The notes under the pieces are model-generated. The model was given only the letters and a program-made list of their open reading frames with translations, was not told the DNA's origin and made no database searches. From Limimaricola sp964022235 (GTDB lineage: Bacteria; Pseudomonadota; Alphaproteobacteria; Rhodobacterales; Rhodobacteraceae), in assembly GCF_964022235.1 (NCBI RefSeq), contig NZ_CAXHZL010000001.1:186001-250000 (forward strand): a stretch of DNA of 64,000 nt. Reading direction: 5' to 3'. Below, in pieces: positions 16,234 through 24,528 of this stretch (position 1 is its first letter; each line of letters starts with the position of its first letter). Position numbers and translations under genes: made by a program.

Positions 16234-18638
16234 TGACCGCCAAAAGCCTTCCCCGCGCCACCTACCGACTGCAGCTGCGCGAGGGCGTTGATTTCGATCG
16301 GGCCCGACGGCTCGTGCCCTATCTGGCCGGTCTGGGGATCAGCCATCTCTACCTGTCGCCGATCTTCACCGCGGCGTCCGGCTCCACCCATGGCTATGAC
16401 GTGACAAACGCCGCCGAGATCGACCCGACCTTGGGCGGTCGCGCGGGGTTCGACGCGCTGGCCGAGGCGGCTAAGGCGGCGGGGCTCGGGATCATCCTCG
16501 ACATCGTGCCGAACCACACCGCGTTTCATTTGGAAAACCCGTGGCTGCGCGACGTTCTGCGCCACGGGCAGGACAGCCGTTATGCGCGGCATTTCGATAT
16601 CGATTGGGCCAAGGGGCGGTTGGTGCTGCCGTTTCTGGGCGAGCCGTTCGAGGACATGCTCGAGGCGGGGGCCTTCCGGCTCGAGCAGGGCGAGGACGGG
16701 CCGCAGCTTTCCACCGAGCATTTCGCCATTCCGATGACCCAAGGCACGCTGCCTTCCGAAGAGATGCGCAGCGATCCACAGGCGATCCGCGACGCCCATG
16801 CGGCCCAGCCTTGGCGACTGACGCATTGGGAGTACGAGCGCGATGGCGTCACGCACCGGCGTTTTTTCAACGTCACCGGCCTGATCGGCATGCGGGTCGA
16901 GGACGAGGCGGTGTTCGACGACATGCACGCGTTGCTGTTCGAACTGCTTGACCGCGATCAGGTACAGGGCATCCGGCTTGACCACATCGACGGGCTCGCG
17001 GACCCCGCCGCCTATCTGCGTCGGCTGCGCGCCAAGGTGGGCGACACGCCGATCTGGATCGAAAAGATCCTGACCGGCGACGAGACCGTGCCCGCCTCAT
17101 GGCCGATCGAGGGCACCACCGGCTACGAGGCGGCACGCGCCATCTCGCGCATCCTCACCGATGCCGAAGGGCTGGCCCGGCTCGACGAAAGCTGGCGCCG
17201 CGAGACGGGCCGCGAGGGCAGCTTTCACGATGCCCTTCTCAAGGCCAAGAACGAGGTGATCCGCCAGGAACTGGCCGCTGAGATGCACCAGCTCATCGAC
17301 ATGGCGCGCACCGCCGTCGGCCCCGAGGATGCGCTCGAGATCGGCGACGAGGCGCTGCGCGAGGCGGTGATCGCGCTGCTCGTCGCCTTCCCGCGTTACC
17401 GCACCTATTTCGCCGAAGGCGAGGCGCCTTCGGAAGATGAGCGCGCCTTGATGGAGCGGGTCGCCGCCGAGGCGGGCGAAAACCTGCGCTCGGATGCTAC
17501 GGTGAGCCGCCTTACGGGTTTTCTCGTCGATCCCGAAACACCCGAGGAACGGGCGCTGCAGGTCCGGTTCCAGCAGGTCACCGGCGCGCTTCTCGCCAAG
17601 GCGCATGAGGATACGGCGGGCTTCCGCTGGAACCGATACATCGCCGCCAACGAGGTCGGTGCCGATCCCGACGAGCCGACCATCAGCGCCGAGGAATTGT
17701 CGGGCTGGCTGCAACGCCGCGCCCCTTCCGAGATGACGCTGACCTCGACGCATGACACCAAGCGGTCCGAAGATGCGCGGATGCGGCTTGTTGCCGTGAG
17801 CCATTTGCCGGAGGCGTTCCTTGCGCTGTGGGAGCACAGCGAAACCGTCGACGGGGCCAAGGAAATCGACCCGAACCTGCGCTGGTATATCCTGCAGACG
17901 CTTCTGGCGATGTGGGAAGCAGGGCGCGGCGACATCGCCGAACGTCTGGGCCAGCACGTCGACAAGGCGATGCGCGAGGCCAAGGAGGTCACCACCTGGA
18001 CCCATCCCGACACCGAAGCCGAGGCCGCGGCGCAGCGGTTCGCCAAGGCACTGGCCGAAAGCTGGGGCGGTGAGCTGCCCGCAGGCGCGGGTCAGTTGAT
18101 GACCCGCGGCGAGGCGCTGTCTCTGGCGCAGACGGCGCTGAAGCTGATGATGCCCGGCATTCCGGATATCTATCAGGGCACCGAGGTCGGGGCGTTTCAG
18201 CTGACCGATCCCGACAACCGCATGGCCGTGGATTTCCGGGCCATTGCCGGTCTGGCCATGCGCGGCGCACCCGACTGCTTTGCCCAAGACGTGCCGTTGG
18301 ACGAGATACCCGGTCCCGTGGCGACCGACGGACCGGCGGCAGAGCCCGCGCCGGGTCTCGACAGCTTTGCAGGCCGCAAGGCGCGGCTGATCTGCGCGGG
18401 GCTGGCGCTGCGTCGCCTGCGCCCGGAGTTCTTCGCGACCGCCGAGGTCCGGCTTGATGCGCCGACGGCCGATCGGCTTGTATTGACCCGCGAGGGGCCC
18501 GAGGGGCGGCTCGAGGTGAGCATTGATCGCCAGGGCCATGCGGTTGGGACCGAGCCGGGGCCGCAGCGCATCTGGCCGCGCCACGAGGCCGATCTCGACG
18601 CCGCGGTCTGCCTCGACTGGCACCCCGCGCAGGAGTGA
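16233..18638 (+). CDS. treY: Maltooligosyl trehalose synthase
   Basis: An 801-residue GH13 enzyme that turns the reducing-end alpha-1,4 link of a maltodextrin into the alpha,alpha-1,1 link of trehalose. Signature parts: ATYRLQLREGVDFD at the start, YLSPIFTAASGSTHGYDV, DIVPNHTAF, the nucleophile region GIRLDHIDGLADP (about residue 247), IWIEKIL with the acid Glu and the TreY motif STHDTKRSEDARMR near 508. Length is slightly short of some homologues but complete. The ATG overlaps the treZ stop; a TTG directly before it is not needed. Confidence 0.95.
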   Translation: MTAKSLPRATYRLQLREGVDFDRARRLVPYLAGLGISHLYLSPIFTAASGSTHGYDVTNAAEIDPTLGGRAGFDALAEAAKAAGLGIILDIVPNHTAFHLENPWLRDVLRHGQDSRYARHFDIDWAKGRLVLPFLGEPFEDMLEAGAFRLEQGEDGPQLSTEHFAIPMTQGTLPSEEMRSDPQAIRDAHAAQPWRLTHWEYERDGVTHRRFFNVTGLIGMRVEDEAVFDDMHALLFELLDRDQVQGIRLDHIDGLADPAAYLRRLRAKVGDTPIWIEKILTGDETVPASWPIEGTTGYEAARAISRILTDAEGLARLDESWRRETGREGSFHDALLKAKNEVIRQELAAEMHQLIDMARTAVGPEDALEIGDEALREAVIALLVAFPRYRTYFAEGEAPSEDERALMERVAAEAGENLRSDATVSRLTGFLVDPETPEERALQVRFQQVTGALLAKAHEDTAGFRWNRYIAANEVGADPDEPTISAEELSGWLQRRAPSEMTLTSTHDTKRSEDARMRLVAVSHLPEAFLALWEHSETVDGAKEIDPNLRWYILQTLLAMWEAGRGDIAERLGQHVDKAMREAKEVTTWTHPDTEAEAAAQRFAKALAESWGGELPAGAGQLMTRGEALSLAQTALKLMMPGIPDIYQGTEVGAFQLTDPDNRMAVDFRAIAGLAMRGAPDCFAQDVPLDEIPGPVATDGPAAEPAPGLDSFAGRKARLICAGLALRRLRPEFFATAEVRLDAPTADRLVLTREGPEGRLEVSIDRQGHAVGTEPGPQRIWPRHEADLDAAVCLDWHPAQE

Positions 18639-18644
18639 GCTGCG

Positions 18645-18670
18645 CGGCGAAGGGGGGAACCCCTTCGCCG
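18645..18670 (+). terminator. Hairpin after treY
   Basis: A perfect 11-bp stem (CGGCGAAGGGG with CCCCTTCGCCG) with a GGAA loop begins seven bases after the treY stop. There is no following T-run. It may reduce read-through into glgX or stabilise the treZY message. The GGAAC of a possible promoter sits in its loop. Confidence 0.6.
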
Positions 18671-18680
18671 CTGCGGCGTT
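18656..18680 (+). promoter_or_regulatory. Possible EcfG-type promoter, glgX
   Basis: GGAAC (18656-18660), 16 bases, CGTT (18677-18680): an exact match to the EcfG consensus, 136 bases before the glgX start. The -35 lies in the loop and right arm of a perfect hairpin, so the match could be a by-product of that repeat. Confidence 0.4.
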
Positions 18681-18815
18681 GCCGCTGCAGCCTCCAATGC
18701 GTGCGGGGGCGTTCGCGTGTACCCGCATCCCCATATTTCCCTTCTCCGGCGTGCGCCCCGCGCCGGTCATCCGCGCCGCTCGTCCCGGGCGCCGCTACGG
18801 AGTTCACTGATCCCG

Positions 18816-20972
18816 ATGGCCAAGGATATCCAACCGAACCAGCCCGCTTTCGATCTTGCCGCCTCGCGTTCCGACGCGCTGGGCGCCAATTACGACGGCT
18901 ACGGCACCAATTTCGCGCTCTGGTCCGACAATGCGACCGCGGTGCAGCTTTGCCTCTTTGATGACGAGGGCCGCGAGCAGCTGGCCTGCCTCGACATGCC
19001 GCGCATGGAAGGCGGGATCTGGCACGGTTATCTGCCCGATGTCGGGCCGGGCCAAGTCTATGGCTACCGGGTGCACGGTCCTTGGGCCCCCGAGGAAGGC
19101 CACCGCTTCAATCCCAACAAGCTGCTACTCGACCCCTATGCGCGCGAACTCGTGGGCGAGATCGTCTGGGATCCGGCCGTCTTCGGTTATACCCAGCCGG
19201 GCGACGATCTGGCCGGACCCGATCCGCGCGACAGCGCGCCTTTCGTACCCAAGGGCGTAGTCGTCGACACCGAGTTCGACTGGGAAGCGGATAGCGCGCT
19301 GCGCCGCCGCTGGCAAAACGGGTTGATCTACGAAACCCACGTCAAGGGCGCCACGATGCTGCATCCCGACGTGCCCGAGGAGGATCGCGGCACCTTTGAT
19401 GGACTCGCCTCCGACGCCTTCATCGATCACCTGACCCGAATTGGCGCCAGCGCGGTTGAGCTGCTGCCGATCCACGCCTTTGCCAATGACGGCCACCTCG
19501 CCGAAAAGGGCCTGTCGAATTACTGGGGCTACAACACGCTTTCATTCTTCGCGCCGCACAAGCCCTTCCTCAAGTCGGGTCACTACCGCGAAGTGAAACA
19601 GGCGGTTAAGAAGTTTCACGCCGCCGGGCTCGAGGTGATCCTCGACGTGGTCTACAACCACACCTGCGAAGGCAACGAGATGGGCCCGACGCTGTCGTTC
19701 CGCGGCATCGACAACGCCTCCTATTACCTGCTCTCGCCCGAGAACAAGCGCCACAGCTTCGACACCACCGGCACCGGCAACACCCTCAATGTGGAGCACC
19801 CGATGGTGCTGCGCATGGTGCTCGACAGCCTGCGCTACTGGGTGCAGGTGATGCATGTCGATGGCTTCCGCTTCGACCTCGCCTCGACGCTGGGCCGCGA
19901 GGCGATGGGCTTCGAGCGCGAAGGCTCTTTCTTTGCGGCCATCCGTCAGGACCCGGTGCTCTCGACCGTGAAGCTCATCGCCGAGCCGTGGGACATCGGC
20001 GACGGCGGTTATCAGGTCGGCGGATTTCCCTGGCCGTTCCGCGAATGGAACGACAAGGCGCGCGACGACACCCGCGCCTTCTGGCGACGCGACAAGGGCC
20101 TCGTGCCCGCCATGGCCGAGCGTCTGACCGGCTCGCCGGTGCAGTTCAACCACTCGCACCGCCCCGCAACCTCGTCGATCAACTTTCTCGCCGCGCATGA
20201 CGGTTTCACCCTGTGGGACACGGTCTCCTACAATGAGAAGCACAACGAGGCGAACGGCGAGGACGGCAAGGACGGCCATTCCAACAACCTCTCCGACAAC
20301 ATGGGGATCGAAGGCCCGACCGATGACGAGAGCGTCAACGAGAGCCGCGTGCGCCGGGTCAAGGCCATGTTGGCGACTCTGCTGATGAGCCAGGGCGTGC
20401 CGATGCTTCTCGCGGGCGACGACTTTGGTCAGTCCCAGCAGGGCAACAACAACGCCTATTGTCAGGACAACGAGATCGCTTGGCTCGACTGGGCCAACGC
20501 GCGCGAGGAGATCACCCGTGCGGTGGCCGATCTCATGGCCTTCCGCAAGGCCGAGGGCGGTCTGGCGCGGCTACGGTTCGCCAAGGCCCCCGAGGACGCC
20601 CCCAACGGTGGTCCGACCGTCACTTGGCGTCACCCCGAGGGCCGCTCGATGGAGCCGGGCGACTGGGAGAACCCGGATTTGAGCTGCTTTGGCATGCGTC
20701 TCGTGCCACATAGCGACGGGCGCGAGGTGATGGTCGTGCTGAACTCCGGCGACAACTGCGAGTTCAAGCTGCCCAAGGGTGGCTGGCGGCGGGCCATCGA
20801 CACCACGCTCGACCCGGTGGCTTGCGATCTTCCCGAACAGGGCATGGTCGGAGTTGGCTGGCAGTCGGTCGTGGTCTGGGTGCCGGATCACGAGGCCGAG
20901 GTCATGTCCGAGGATGCGGCCGCAGCAGCCGACGGCAAAGCGAAGCCGGCAAAGGATGCCGAGACCGCCTGA
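18816..20972 (+). CDS. glgX: Glycogen debranching enzyme (isoamylase type, GlgX/TreX)
   Basis: A 718-residue GH13_11 debranching enzyme that cuts alpha-1,6 branches and supplies linear maltodextrin to TreY. Seen: an N-terminal domain with GTNFALWSDNATAVQLCLFD, YETHVKGAT, LSNYWGYNTLSFFAP, VILDVVYNHTCEGNE, the nucleophile in HVDGFRFDLASTLGRE (about residue 352), the acid Glu in KLIAEPWDIG (~388) and FLAAHDGFTLWD (~462). The start MAKDIQPNQP was chosen because upstream in-frame codons encode no recognisable domain; the ribosome site is weak. The Ala/Lys-rich C-terminal tail is nonconserved. It completes a treZ-treY-glgX trehalose set. Confidence 0.94.
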   Translation: MAKDIQPNQPAFDLAASRSDALGANYDGYGTNFALWSDNATAVQLCLFDDEGREQLACLDMPRMEGGIWHGYLPDVGPGQVYGYRVHGPWAPEEGHRFNPNKLLLDPYARELVGEIVWDPAVFGYTQPGDDLAGPDPRDSAPFVPKGVVVDTEFDWEADSALRRRWQNGLIYETHVKGATMLHPDVPEEDRGTFDGLASDAFIDHLTRIGASAVELLPIHAFANDGHLAEKGLSNYWGYNTLSFFAPHKPFLKSGHYREVKQAVKKFHAAGLEVILDVVYNHTCEGNEMGPTLSFRGIDNASYYLLSPENKRHSFDTTGTGNTLNVEHPMVLRMVLDSLRYWVQVMHVDGFRFDLASTLGREAMGFEREGSFFAAIRQDPVLSTVKLIAEPWDIGDGGYQVGGFPWPFREWNDKARDDTRAFWRRDKGLVPAMAERLTGSPVQFNHSHRPATSSINFLAAHDGFTLWDTVSYNEKHNEANGEDGKDGHSNNLSDNMGIEGPTDDESVNESRVRRVKAMLATLLMSQGVPMLLAGDDFGQSQQGNNNAYCQDNEIAWLDWANAREEITRAVADLMAFRKAEGGLARLRFAKAPEDAPNGGPTVTWRHPEGRSMEPGDWENPDLSCFGMRLVPHSDGREVMVVLNSGDNCEFKLPKGGWRRAIDTTLDPVACDLPEQGMVGVGWQSVVVWVPDHEAEVMSEDAAAAADGKAKPAKDAETA

Positions 20973-20996
20973 TCGCGCAACGTCCCGATCAATCAA

Positions 20997-21030
20997 AAGG
21001 GCCGGCCCGGATTTCCGGGCCGGCCCTTCT
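20997..21030. terminator. Bidirectional terminator between glgX and gor
   Basis: AAGGGCCGGCCCGG pairs with CCGGGCCGGCCCTT around ATTT, followed by CTCTTGTG; the other strand ends in TTTTGATTG. It lies between the convergent glgX and glutathione reductase genes. Confidence 0.88.
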
Positions 21031-21069
21031 CTTGTGTGACGTCAGGCTCTTGGAGAACGTCCGTAGCTC

Positions 21070-22374
21070 TCAGCCCATGAGCTCCTCGGAGGTCGAAGGG
21101 TGCACGCCGATCGCCCGGCGCATCGTCTCGCGATCGGGGCGGTGCAGCAGCAACTGCGCAGCCCAGGCGATGGCCTCATGCGCGCCCTCGGCCACCAGCG
21201 ACACCGAGGTTACGGCAGCTTCGGAGCCGCCGAGGCCCCAGTAGTCCTGCGGCGCGTCCGCGCGCAACGCCGCAGAAAGCGGCGAAAGGGTCGCCTCCTC
21301 GAAGATCGCGTCGGACGAGGGTTGCCCGACTTCACCGACAGGTGGCAGCACGAAGGCCGTGGTGGCGACGTGCGAGAGATCGACCGGTGCGCGGTGCGTG
21401 CCGAAAAGCTGCATCGCCAGCGTCTCGCCATCGCTGGAGGCCACCGGCGTCAGCGGCAGCCGGTCGGCGCAATCGCCCACCGCGTGCAGCCCCGGCAGCG
21501 AGGTCTCGAAGCTATCGTCGATCTTCAACACACCCTTGTCGGTCAGCGCCACGCGGTCCTTCAGCGCGCCCAGCGCCTCGAGGTTGGGCGCCCGGCCCGT
21601 GGCGGCAACGACCCTGTCGACCCGAAGCGTTGTCTCGGAATCGAGCACCAGTTCGAGCCCGTCCTTGGATCTGCGTACGGCATCGGGTGTGCAGCCGGTG
21701 ATGACTCGGATGCCCTGAGCTTCGAGATTGCGCTGGCCCACCCGCGCGGCCGCCTCGGAGAACTCGGTCAGAACCCGGTCCGTGTCTGTCACCAAGGTCA
21801 CCCGCACGCCCAATGCCGCGTGAATTGCCGCCATCTCGCAGCCGATATAGCCGCCGCCGATGATCGCGATAGCGCCGGGCAGGGCGGTCCAGTTGAGCAC
21901 CTCGTCGCTGTCGCAGGTCAGATCGGCCCCCTCCATCTTCGGTTTGACCGGGTGGCCGCCAGTGGCCAGCACGATGCGCGGCGCATGCAGGCGCTGCCCT
22001 GAAATCGTGACTTCGCCGGGGGCCGTCAGCTCTGCCGTATCCTCGATCAGCGCAACCCCCGCCTCGTGCAGCTTGTCGCGGTAGCTGTGGCGGATGCTTT
22101 CGATCTTCTTGCCACGCGCGGCACAGAGCCGCTCCATGTCGACCTGCGGGTTTGGACCCAAAAGGCCCGCGCGCGTCAGCCCGGAGCCACGCTGCAGCGC
22201 GTCGGCGACGGTCCAGAGCAGCTTCTTGGGCACGCAGCCGCGATTGACGCAAGTGCCACCCAACTCGGCGCGCTCGATCAGGGCCACCTTGCGGCCCAGC
22301 TGTGCCGCGTGGCGCGCGAAGGACAGGCCGGCCGACCCTCCGCCGATGACGATCGCGTCGTAGTCCGTGTCCAT
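21070..22374 (-). CDS. gor: Glutathione reductase-type FAD disulfide reductase
   Basis: A 434-residue pyridine-nucleotide disulfide oxidoreductase that keeps glutathione reduced. VIGGGSAGLSFARHA (residue 9) binds FAD. The redox pair is in GGTCVNRGCVPKK (~39), the form typical of glutathione reductases. IIGGGYIGCEMAAIH (~172) binds NAD(P)H, HAVGDCADRLPLTP is the second FAD motif, and the catalytic His lies in IGVHPSTSEEL at the very C-terminus. It is divergent from an SDR, and an EcfG-type promoter sits 30 bases upstream. A related small-substrate disulfide reductase is possible, but the CVNRGCVPKK motif favours gor. Confidence 0.9.
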   Translation of the reverse strand: MDTDYDAIVIGGGSAGLSFARHAAQLGRKVALIERAELGGTCVNRGCVPKKLLWTVADALQRGSGLTRAGLLGPNPQVDMERLCAARGKKIESIRHSYRDKLHEAGVALIEDTAELTAPGEVTISGQRLHAPRIVLATGGHPVKPKMEGADLTCDSDEVLNWTALPGAIAIIGGGYIGCEMAAIHAALGVRVTLVTDTDRVLTEFSEAAARVGQRNLEAQGIRVITGCTPDAVRRSKDGLELVLDSETTLRVDRVVAATGRAPNLEALGALKDRVALTDKGVLKIDDSFETSLPGLHAVGDCADRLPLTPVASSDGETLAMQLFGTHRAPVDLSHVATTAFVLPPVGEVGQPSSDAIFEEATLSPLSAALRADAPQDYWGLGGSEAAVTSVSLVAEGAHEAIAWAAQLLLHRPDRETMRRAIGVHPSTSEELMG

Positions 22375-22403
22375 GTAGCTCTCCTGAGGTCGGGTTCACG
22401 ACG

Positions 22404-22429
22404 CAACCGGGGGCGCGGCATGGGGTTCC
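22404..22429 (-). promoter_or_regulatory. EcfG-type general stress promoter, gor
   Basis: On the minus strand, GGAAC (22429-22425) is followed by 16 bases and GGTT (22408-22405), 30 bases before the gor start. It forms a divergent pair with the SDR promoter on the other strand. Confidence 0.6.
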
Positions 22430-22476
22430 GTCCCGGGAAGGTGGCGGATCGTCGCCGGGGCAGGCCGCCTGTGTCG

Positions 22477-22501
22477 GGAACCGGGAGCTGGTGCTCCGGT
22501 T
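22477..22501 (+). promoter_or_regulatory. EcfG-type general stress promoter, SDR gene
   Basis: GGAAC (22477-22481), 16 bases, GGTT (22498-22501), 36 bases before the SDR start. It has the same spacing and -10 variant as the divergent gor promoter. Confidence 0.6.
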
Positions 22502-22537
22502 GAGGGACGAATGGCCCCATCGAACAGGGAGGTCCTC

Positions 22538-23392
22538 ATGACCGACAAAACCGAAATGCCCGCCCAGTCCCAAGACCGCATGCCGGGTCGCGAGCACGAG
22601 ATGCACCCCGCCCCCGACTACCGCCCGCGTCATCCAGGCGTCGGCAAGCTCAAAGACAAGGTGGCCCTCGTTACCGGTGGCGACAGCGGCATCGGCCGCG
22701 CCGTGTCGGTGCTCTTCGCGCGCGAGGGCGCGAAGCTCGCCATCGCCTATCTGGAAGAGGACCGCGACGCCGAAGAGACGAAGCGTCTGGTAGAGGAGGA
22801 GGGATCGGAGGCGCTGCTCATCCGCGGCGATCTGGGCCAGAAGGCGCATTGCGAGGCGGCGGTGGCCAAGACCATCGAGCGCTATGGCCAACTAGATGTG
22901 CTGATCGTCAACGCGGCGCAGCAATGGCTCGACGACGGGCTCGAGGACATCTCGGAGGAGCGCCTGCGCCGCACTGTCGACAGCAACATCATGCATCCGA
23001 TGTTCATCACCCAGGCCGCGCTGCCGCATCTCAAGGAGGGCGATGCGGTGGTCTATACGACCTCCGTGAACGCCTTCAAAGGCAACGCCGGTCTGGTCAC
23101 CTACTCGACCACGCGCGGCGCGACGCTGGCGCTGTCGCGCTCGATGTCGGCGGCACTGGCGGACAAGGGCATCCGCGTCAACGCCGTGGCGCCCGGGCCG
23201 ATCTGGACGCCGTTCATCCCCGGGTCGATGCCCCCCGAAATGGTCGAGGGCTTCGGCTCGGACACGCCTCTGGGCCGCCCCGGCCAGCCCTGGGAGGTGG
23301 CGACCGCCTATCTGTTCCTCGCCTCGTCGGACGGCAGCTACTTCACTGGCCAGACGCTGCATCCCAACGGAGGCAAGATCGTCGGAGCTTGA
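22538..23392 (+). CDS. SDR oxidoreductase of the YghA/YdaD general-stress type
   Basis: A 284-residue SDR with the long N-terminal extension (PGREHEMHPAPDY...GVGKLKDKVALVTGG) of the YghA/YdaD stress-induced group. The NAD(P) loop is TGGDSGIGRAVSVLFA near residue 47 and NAAQQWLDDG replaces the usual NAG. The catalytic motif reads YSTTRGA near residue 191, with Arg where the family has Lys (YxxxK), a notable change because that Lys normally orients the cofactor ribose. The start has an excellent AGGGAGG site. Flanked by gor and dps, with its own stress-type promoter. Substrate is unknown. Confidence 0.9.
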   Translation: MTDKTEMPAQSQDRMPGREHEMHPAPDYRPRHPGVGKLKDKVALVTGGDSGIGRAVSVLFAREGAKLAIAYLEEDRDAEETKRLVEEEGSEALLIRGDLGQKAHCEAAVAKTIERYGQLDVLIVNAAQQWLDDGLEDISEERLRRTVDSNIMHPMFITQAALPHLKEGDAVVYTTSVNAFKGNAGLVTYSTTRGATLALSRSMSAALADKGIRVNAVAPGPIWTPFIPGSMPPEMVEGFGSDTPLGRPGQPWEVATAYLFLASSDGSYFTGQTLHPNGGKIVGA

Positions 23393-23404
23393 GCATCGAT
23401 CGGC

Positions 23405-23430
23405 GGAACCGTCCCGCCGGATCGCCTGTT
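23405..23430 (+). promoter_or_regulatory. EcfG-type general stress promoter, dps
   Basis: GGAAC (23405-23409), 17 bases, TGTT (23427-23430), 48 bases before the dps start and just after the SDR stop, so dps can be transcribed on its own. Confidence 0.58.
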
Positions 23431-23478
23431 GATTGCACAAGGGCCCCGATGGGCCGTATCGTTACGACAGGAGTTTCC

Positions 23479-23973
23479 ATGGCCGACAATCACAATGTCA
23501 AACCGAGCGCCGACAAGGTCGATACCGGGGTCGAGAAGGCCAAGCAGATCGCCGACGGTCTGAGCCAGGCCGTGGCGGACACCTATCGCATGGTGTTCAA
23601 GACTCACGCGTATCACTGGAACGTCGAAGGCCCGCTGTTCTACTCGGTGCACAAGCTGACCGAGGAGCAGTACAACGACATGTTCCAGGCCGCCGACGAA
23701 ATGGCCGAGCGGATCCGGGCGCTGGGCCAGTTGACGCCCTCGACGCTCAAGCATCTCGAGGATCTGTCGATCATCAAGGACAAGGCTCAGCTGCCTTCTG
23801 CCGTCGACATGTGCGAGGATCTCGCTTCGAGCCACGAGCAGGTCGCCAAGCGGATGCACGATCTGATCGAGCTGGCCGACGAGAACGGCGATCCGGTCAC
23901 CGCCGACATGATCACCGCCCGTTCGCAATTCCACGAGCAGGCGGCATGGATGCTGCGCGCCATTGCCAAGTGA
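23479..23973 (+). CDS. dps: Dps-family ferritin-like DNA-protection protein
   Basis: A 164-residue Dps protein. Twelve-subunit Dps shells bind DNA and oxidise iron with hydrogen peroxide, protecting stressed cells. The ferroxidase site is visible: His in THAYHWNVEGPLFYSVH (about residues 43-59) and Asp/Glu in MFQAADEMAERIRALG (~72-87). The Lys-rich N-terminus could contact DNA. The ATG has AGGAG nine bases upstream, and a UUCG-loop terminator follows. Gene neighbours gor and SDR fit an oxidative or general stress role. Confidence 0.95.
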   Translation: MADNHNVKPSADKVDTGVEKAKQIADGLSQAVADTYRMVFKTHAYHWNVEGPLFYSVHKLTEEQYNDMFQAADEMAERIRALGQLTPSTLKHLEDLSIIKDKAQLPSAVDMCEDLASSHEQVAKRMHDLIELADENGDPVTADMITARSQFHEQAAWMLRAIAK

Positions 23974-23994
23974 GGCTGTACCAAGACCGATGAG

Positions 23995-24019
23995 AAGGGC
24001 GCCTTCGGGCGCTCTTTTT
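23995..24019. terminator. Terminator between dps and GNAT gene
   Basis: GGGCGCC-TTCG-GGCGCTC with a UUCG tetraloop, followed by TTTTTC. It serves dps and reaches the stop codon of the convergent acetyltransferase gene. Confidence 0.85.
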
Positions 24020-24528
24020 CATGCCAGATCGAAGCGTTTGCGGATCCGGTCCACGAGGCGGCCATCCGACAGGGGCATATCGCGCAGAACGTCCCAATCG
24101 GTGAAGCCCATCGCCGTGTAATAGGCGAGGCCCGAGGCATTGTCGGCGCGGATTGTCGCGTCGATCACACCGGCCCCTGCGCCGCGCGCGGCGATGCAGG
24201 TCGTGCCGAACAGCGCCCGTCCGATACCGCGCCCGCCCTGTCCCGGTGCCACGAAGCTCGCGATCACCGTCCAGCCCGGGGGCAGGGGATCGTCAGAGCT
24301 GTCGGCCCAGACGAGGCTCTGAAAGCCCACCACTCCGCCTGCGACCTCGGCCACCATGCAGCTGATCCCCGCGGATGGGGCGATGTAGTGATGCCGCATC
24401 CGGTCGGGATCGAAGGCGCGGCTGTGCGCGGTGCTGTCGCCTGCCGCGATCAAAGGGTTGAGGATGGCGCACATCGCCGGGGCATCCTGCGCCAGCGCCG
24501 GGCGGACAAGGGCGGCGGTCCGGTTCAG
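24019..24528 (-). CDS. GNAT-family N-acetyltransferase, probable CTG start
   Basis: A GNAT acetyltransferase of about 169 residues. The acetyl-CoA site is visible as VAPGQGGRGIGRALF, with IRADNASGLAYYTAMGF as the C-terminal GNAT signature. The first ATG (24474) would begin at MCAILNPL, cutting off beta-1. Upstream in frame the sequence reads LNRTAALVRPALAQDAPAM, a normal GNAT N-terminus, with no ATG, GTG or TTG. A CTG at 24528 overlaps the mipZ stop (CTGA) and has GAGG seven bases upstream, so it is proposed as the start. If wrong, the gene is 24019-24474. Substrate is unknown. Confidence 0.75.
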   Translation of the reverse strand: MNRTAALVRPALAQDAPAMCAILNPLIAAGDSTAHSRAFDPDRMRHHYIAPSAGISCMVAEVAGGVVGFQSLVWADSSDDPLPPGWTVIASFVAPGQGGRGIGRALFGTTCIAARGAGAGVIDATIRADNASGLAYYTAMGFTDWDVLRDMPLSDGRLVDRIRKRFDLA

